Shown here piece by piece: positions 62,077-64,000 of a DNA stretch of 64,000 bases. Within the stretch, counting starts at the first letter, position 1, and every line of letters begins with the position of its first letter. Source of the stretch: Sedimentibacter acidaminivorans (GTDB lineage: Bacteria; Bacillota; Clostridia; Tissierellales; Sedimentibacteraceae); NCBI RefSeq assembly GCF_017873955.1, contig NZ_JAGGKS010000007.1, positions 124,001 through 188,000 on the forward strand, read 5' to 3'. The position numbers and the translations under genes were made by a program. The notes below the pieces were generated by a model that saw only the letters and a list, made by a program, of their open reading frames with translations, was not told the DNA's origin and did not search any database.

Positions 62077-63126
62077 TTAATTTTCACCTCCGTTGTTTAT
62101 TGAAGGTTCAGTAAAGCTCTTTAATGGAAGCATTTTTTCTACTCCGCCTTCTGTTGAATCAATATATACAGTTACACCTGGTAAAATTTCTTCGATTGTT
62201 TCTAAATACATTCTTGTTTGAGTTATATTTTTATTTTTTGCATATTCTGTATACATAGCATTAAACTTTGCTACTTCACCCTTAGCTGCATTTATTCTTG
62301 ATTCTCTAAACGATTCAGCTTCTCTTACCAATTTGTCTGCTTGACTTTCTGCTGCTGGAAGAGTTTTATTTTTGTAGGCTAATGCTTCATTTATTCTCGT
62401 TTCCTTTTCCTGTTTTGCTGTCTCAACATTTTTAAATGCTGCTATAACTTCAGCTGTAGGAGGTTCGCTGTCCTGAATTTTCACATCTAATAATTGTACA
62501 CCTAAATCATAATTTTCTAGTTTAGTTACTATTTTTTCCTTTATTTCAGCTTGAATTATAGATTTTTCTGTTGTTAATACTCCATCTACATTTTTAGAAC
62601 CAATTATACTTCTTGCTGATGATTGTGATATCATTTTAAGAATTTGAGATGGCTCATCGGAATTATATAAGAATTTTACAGGATCAGATATTTTCCATTC
62701 AATAAAGAAGTCAATATTTACGATGTTAAAGTCACCTGTAATCATCTTTGCTTCATCTGCTACTGATTTTGATTCTTTATAACTTTCGTTTTCATTAGAG
62801 CTTGCATATCCTATTTGTAATTTTTGTGTTTTGTTTACAGCAACTTTTGTTACATTTTGTATAGGGTAAGGTAGTTTGAAATGCAACCCTGCAGGTTCTA
62901 CACTAGATACTTTACCAAGCGTTGTTACTACTGCTTGTTCCGTTTCTTCTACTGTATACTGACAAGACATTGCAATGTATGCAGCAATAATAATAACTGG
63001 GAATAATAATGCTACTTTAAAATTCCTGTGCTTTTTTGGTGTGGTTTCATCTGGGTCTTGACTTTTAAAATTATTGTTTTGTTTAATCGTACTCAACAAT
63101 TTGTAGATTAAATTTCTAATTGTCAT
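62077..63126 (-). CDS. hflK: SPFH-domain membrane protein HflK
   Basis: A 349-residue partner of HflC with a charged cytoplasmic N-terminus, one membrane helix (about 40-58), the SPFH domain (EQAVVTTLGKV, GLHFKLPYPIQNV) and a long helical tail with ESQADKLVREAESFRESRI. Two ATGs lie at 63129 and 63126; the second has better spacing to GGAG. FtsH is not in this window. Confidence 0.9.
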   Translation of the reverse strand: MTIRNLIYKLLSTIKQNNNFKSQDPDETTPKKHRNFKVALLFPVIIIAAYIAMSCQYTVEETEQAVVTTLGKVSSVEPAGLHFKLPYPIQNVTKVAVNKTQKLQIGYASSNENESYKESKSVADEAKMITGDFNIVNIDFFIEWKISDPVKFLYNSDEPSQILKMISQSSARSIIGSKNVDGVLTTEKSIIQAEIKEKIVTKLENYDLGVQLLDVKIQDSEPPTAEVIAAFKNVETAKQEKETRINEALAYKNKTLPAAESQADKLVREAESFRESRINAAKGEVAKFNAMYTEYAKNKNITQTRMYLETIEEILPGVTVYIDSTEGGVEKMLPLKSFTEPSINNGGEN

Positions 63127-63266
63127 CATATCTCCTTCAATAAGTTATTTAAATTTTTTAATTAACTATAACATTTCAATTATACCACATAATACTAATG
63201 ATACCAAGAAGTTATCCAAATTACCCCTAAGATAATTTTTAGGTTTTATTTAATTGCAAAAATATA

Positions 63267-63298
63267 TTGACAAAGTTGTAGAATTTTATTATTATAAT
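63267..63298 (+). promoter_or_regulatory. promoter of the valS T-box transcript
   Basis: TTGACA (63267-63272) and TATAAT (63293-63298) are 20 bases apart, longer than optimal. A TATTAT at 63287 would leave only 14. This is the only plausible pair before the T-box. Confidence 0.5.
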
Positions 63299-63334
63299 GT
63301 ATAATTAACAATTAACGAAATAATTTTTATGTGA

Positions 63335-63557
63335 TGAAAAAGAGGAGTAAATACAAGAACTTTTTAGAGAATGAAATTCGTAGGCTGAGAGATTTCATGA
63401 GTCAAATTGTATTGAAGGTAGCTTTTGAGCATTTAATCCGAAATAACAGTAGGGTTAAACGGTTTATACCGTTATATAAATAAGAGCCGTAATGGAAATT
63501 AGGTGGTACCGCGGGTTTTCTCGTCCTTTTAAGGGAGAAAGCTCGCTTTTTGTATGC
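63335..63557 (+). promoter_or_regulatory. T-box leader, valine (GTA specifier)
   Basis: The T-box core AGGTGGTACCGCGGG is at 63501-63515. The specifier is read as GTA at 63418-63420 (TGAAG-GTA-GCTTTTGAGC). A terminator hairpin TTTTCTCGTCCTT/AAGGGAGAAA with a T run ends near 63557. The downstream gene is valS, matching the codon. Confidence 0.92.
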
Positions 63558-63821
63558 CCTAACCCCATTTTTCAGAGTCTTTTTTCTGAAAAATGGTTGG
63601 TAGGTCAACCGCAATGATTATGATTTACCCAATTTATTTGACCGTAAGGGAGAAATAAATTGCAGGTAATTCAAACGCAATGAGTTCCAAATTTGCATGA
63701 GCGAAAGCAAATAAGCAAATTTGTGAACGAACCTGCGCCTCCCAATATATGCGACCGAAGGAAGCAAATATATTGGTGAACGAAACTGCGTAAGGCCCTA
63801 ACCCTGCGTAAGGCCCTAATA
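63555..63821 (+). repeat. hairpin array B (four units) in the valS leader
   Basis: It starts TGCCCTAACC after the T-box terminator, as in array A. Stems are 63565-63576/63585-63596, 63630-63639/63653-63662, 63689-63696/63715-63722 and 63743-63750/63768-63775. All four differ in sequence, yet each pairs perfectly. Loops contain CCGTAAGG, GCGAAAGC or CCGAAGG; linkers are TTCAAACGCAATGAGTTCC-like or GTGAACGAAACTGCG-like. It ends with CTGCGTAAGGCCCTAA twice. No coding frame of value. Confidence 0.88.
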
Positions 63822-63880
63822 TAGTTATAGAAACAATTTTATTAATAATATAGTTCAAATATAAGAGAGGGAATGAAAAT

Positions 63881-64000
63881 ATGACAACGAATATACCAAG
63901 TAAGTATAATCCAAAAGAATTTGAAGATAAGATATACAGTGCGTGGATGGAAGAAAATTGTTTTGGTGCAAATCCAAATAAGGATAAAAAGCCATTTACA
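63881..64000 (+). CDS. valS: valyl-tRNA synthetase, N-terminal fragment
   Basis: Charges tRNA-Val. Only the first 40 codons are in the window: NIPSKYNPKEFEDKIYSAW followed by MEENCF, the usual N-terminus of ValS. GAGAGGGA lies before the ATG. The valine T-box upstream supports the identity. Confidence 0.88.
   Translation, partial: MTTNIPSKYNPKEFEDKIYSAWMEENCFGANPNKDKKPFT

Noticed and set aside
63555-63821. CRISPR-like array
   Set aside because: Regularly spaced similar blocks, but the conserved parts are loops and linkers of hairpins, spacing is uneven and the 'spacers' are self-complementary. No cas genes.

Overview
The window is AT-rich DNA with short intergenic gaps and strong AGGAGG-type ribosome binding sites. 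It also has T-box leaders, sigma-A promoters (TTGACA-17-TATAAT) and U-tailed terminators. Together these point to a low-GC Gram-positive anaerobe of the Clostridia/Tissierellia type. Metabolic markers agree: a glycyl-radical hydroxyproline dehydratase with its activase, a sigma-54 promoter in front of them, tRNA 2-selenouridine synthase (selenium use), nickel-pincer cofactor synthesis and a GerMN lipoprotein. The genus cannot be fixed from sequence reading alone; an amino-acid-fermenting relative of Sedimentibacter is a guess.

Layout. 1-972 is the 3' part of guaA with its terminator. 1022-12764 is an accessory island: a two-gene AAA ATPase/subtilase module resembling the ietAS anti-phage system, a type I restriction-modification operon (hsdR-hsdM-hsdS), and a Y-family polymerase followed by a frameshifted YolD gene. 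13094-14760 is bioY-bioB behind a BirA-type operator. 14927-15215 is a decayed DUF3842 gene. 15330-21061 is a nickel unit: a candidate Ni/Co riboswitch, the ECF transporter larMN-larQ-larO, and larE-larB-larC, with larC split by a -1 frameshift at a ten-A run. 21140-24188 holds a UspA protein and a GGDEF-EAL protein. The latter lies between two inverted copies of a promoter-leader repeat.

24560-29468 is pcrA-ligA-xpt. 29547-32094 is a CadC-type cadmium/zinc resistance operon. Next come a split lysine exporter (lysO), a phosphatase, mnmH, pyruvate carboxylase, an orphan gene, a YaiI protein, a glycolipid glycosyltransferase, a GDT1-type cation exporter and a Nudix CoA hydrolase. 42620-45968 is the sigma-54-driven hydroxyproline dehydratase operon. 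46822-48688 is a cysteine T-box with cysK-cysE. 50023-52273 is a three-gene ABC exporter. 52308-53549 is a proline T-box, a hairpin array and a proC-like reductase. 53583-56767 is a cobalamin-riboswitch-controlled btuF-btuC-btuD operon (minus strand). 56834-59483 is a convergent response regulator/sensor kinase pair. 59715-63126 is a YjiH protein and hflK-hflC. 63267-64000 is a valine T-box, a second hairpin array and the start of valS.

How it fits together. HypD produces 1-pyrroline-5-carboxylate and the ProC-like enzyme can reduce it to proline. The first is under a sigma-54 promoter and the second under a proline-tRNA-sensing leader. Several other operons are controlled at RNA level (cobalamin, Cys, Pro and Val leaders, probably Ni/Co).

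Two unexplained repeat families stand out. One is an array of hairpins with variable, internally complementary stems and mostly GNRA-type loops. It sits just after the T-box terminators of proC and valS. The other is a promoter-plus-hairpin leader shared by uspA, pcrA and the sensor kinase.
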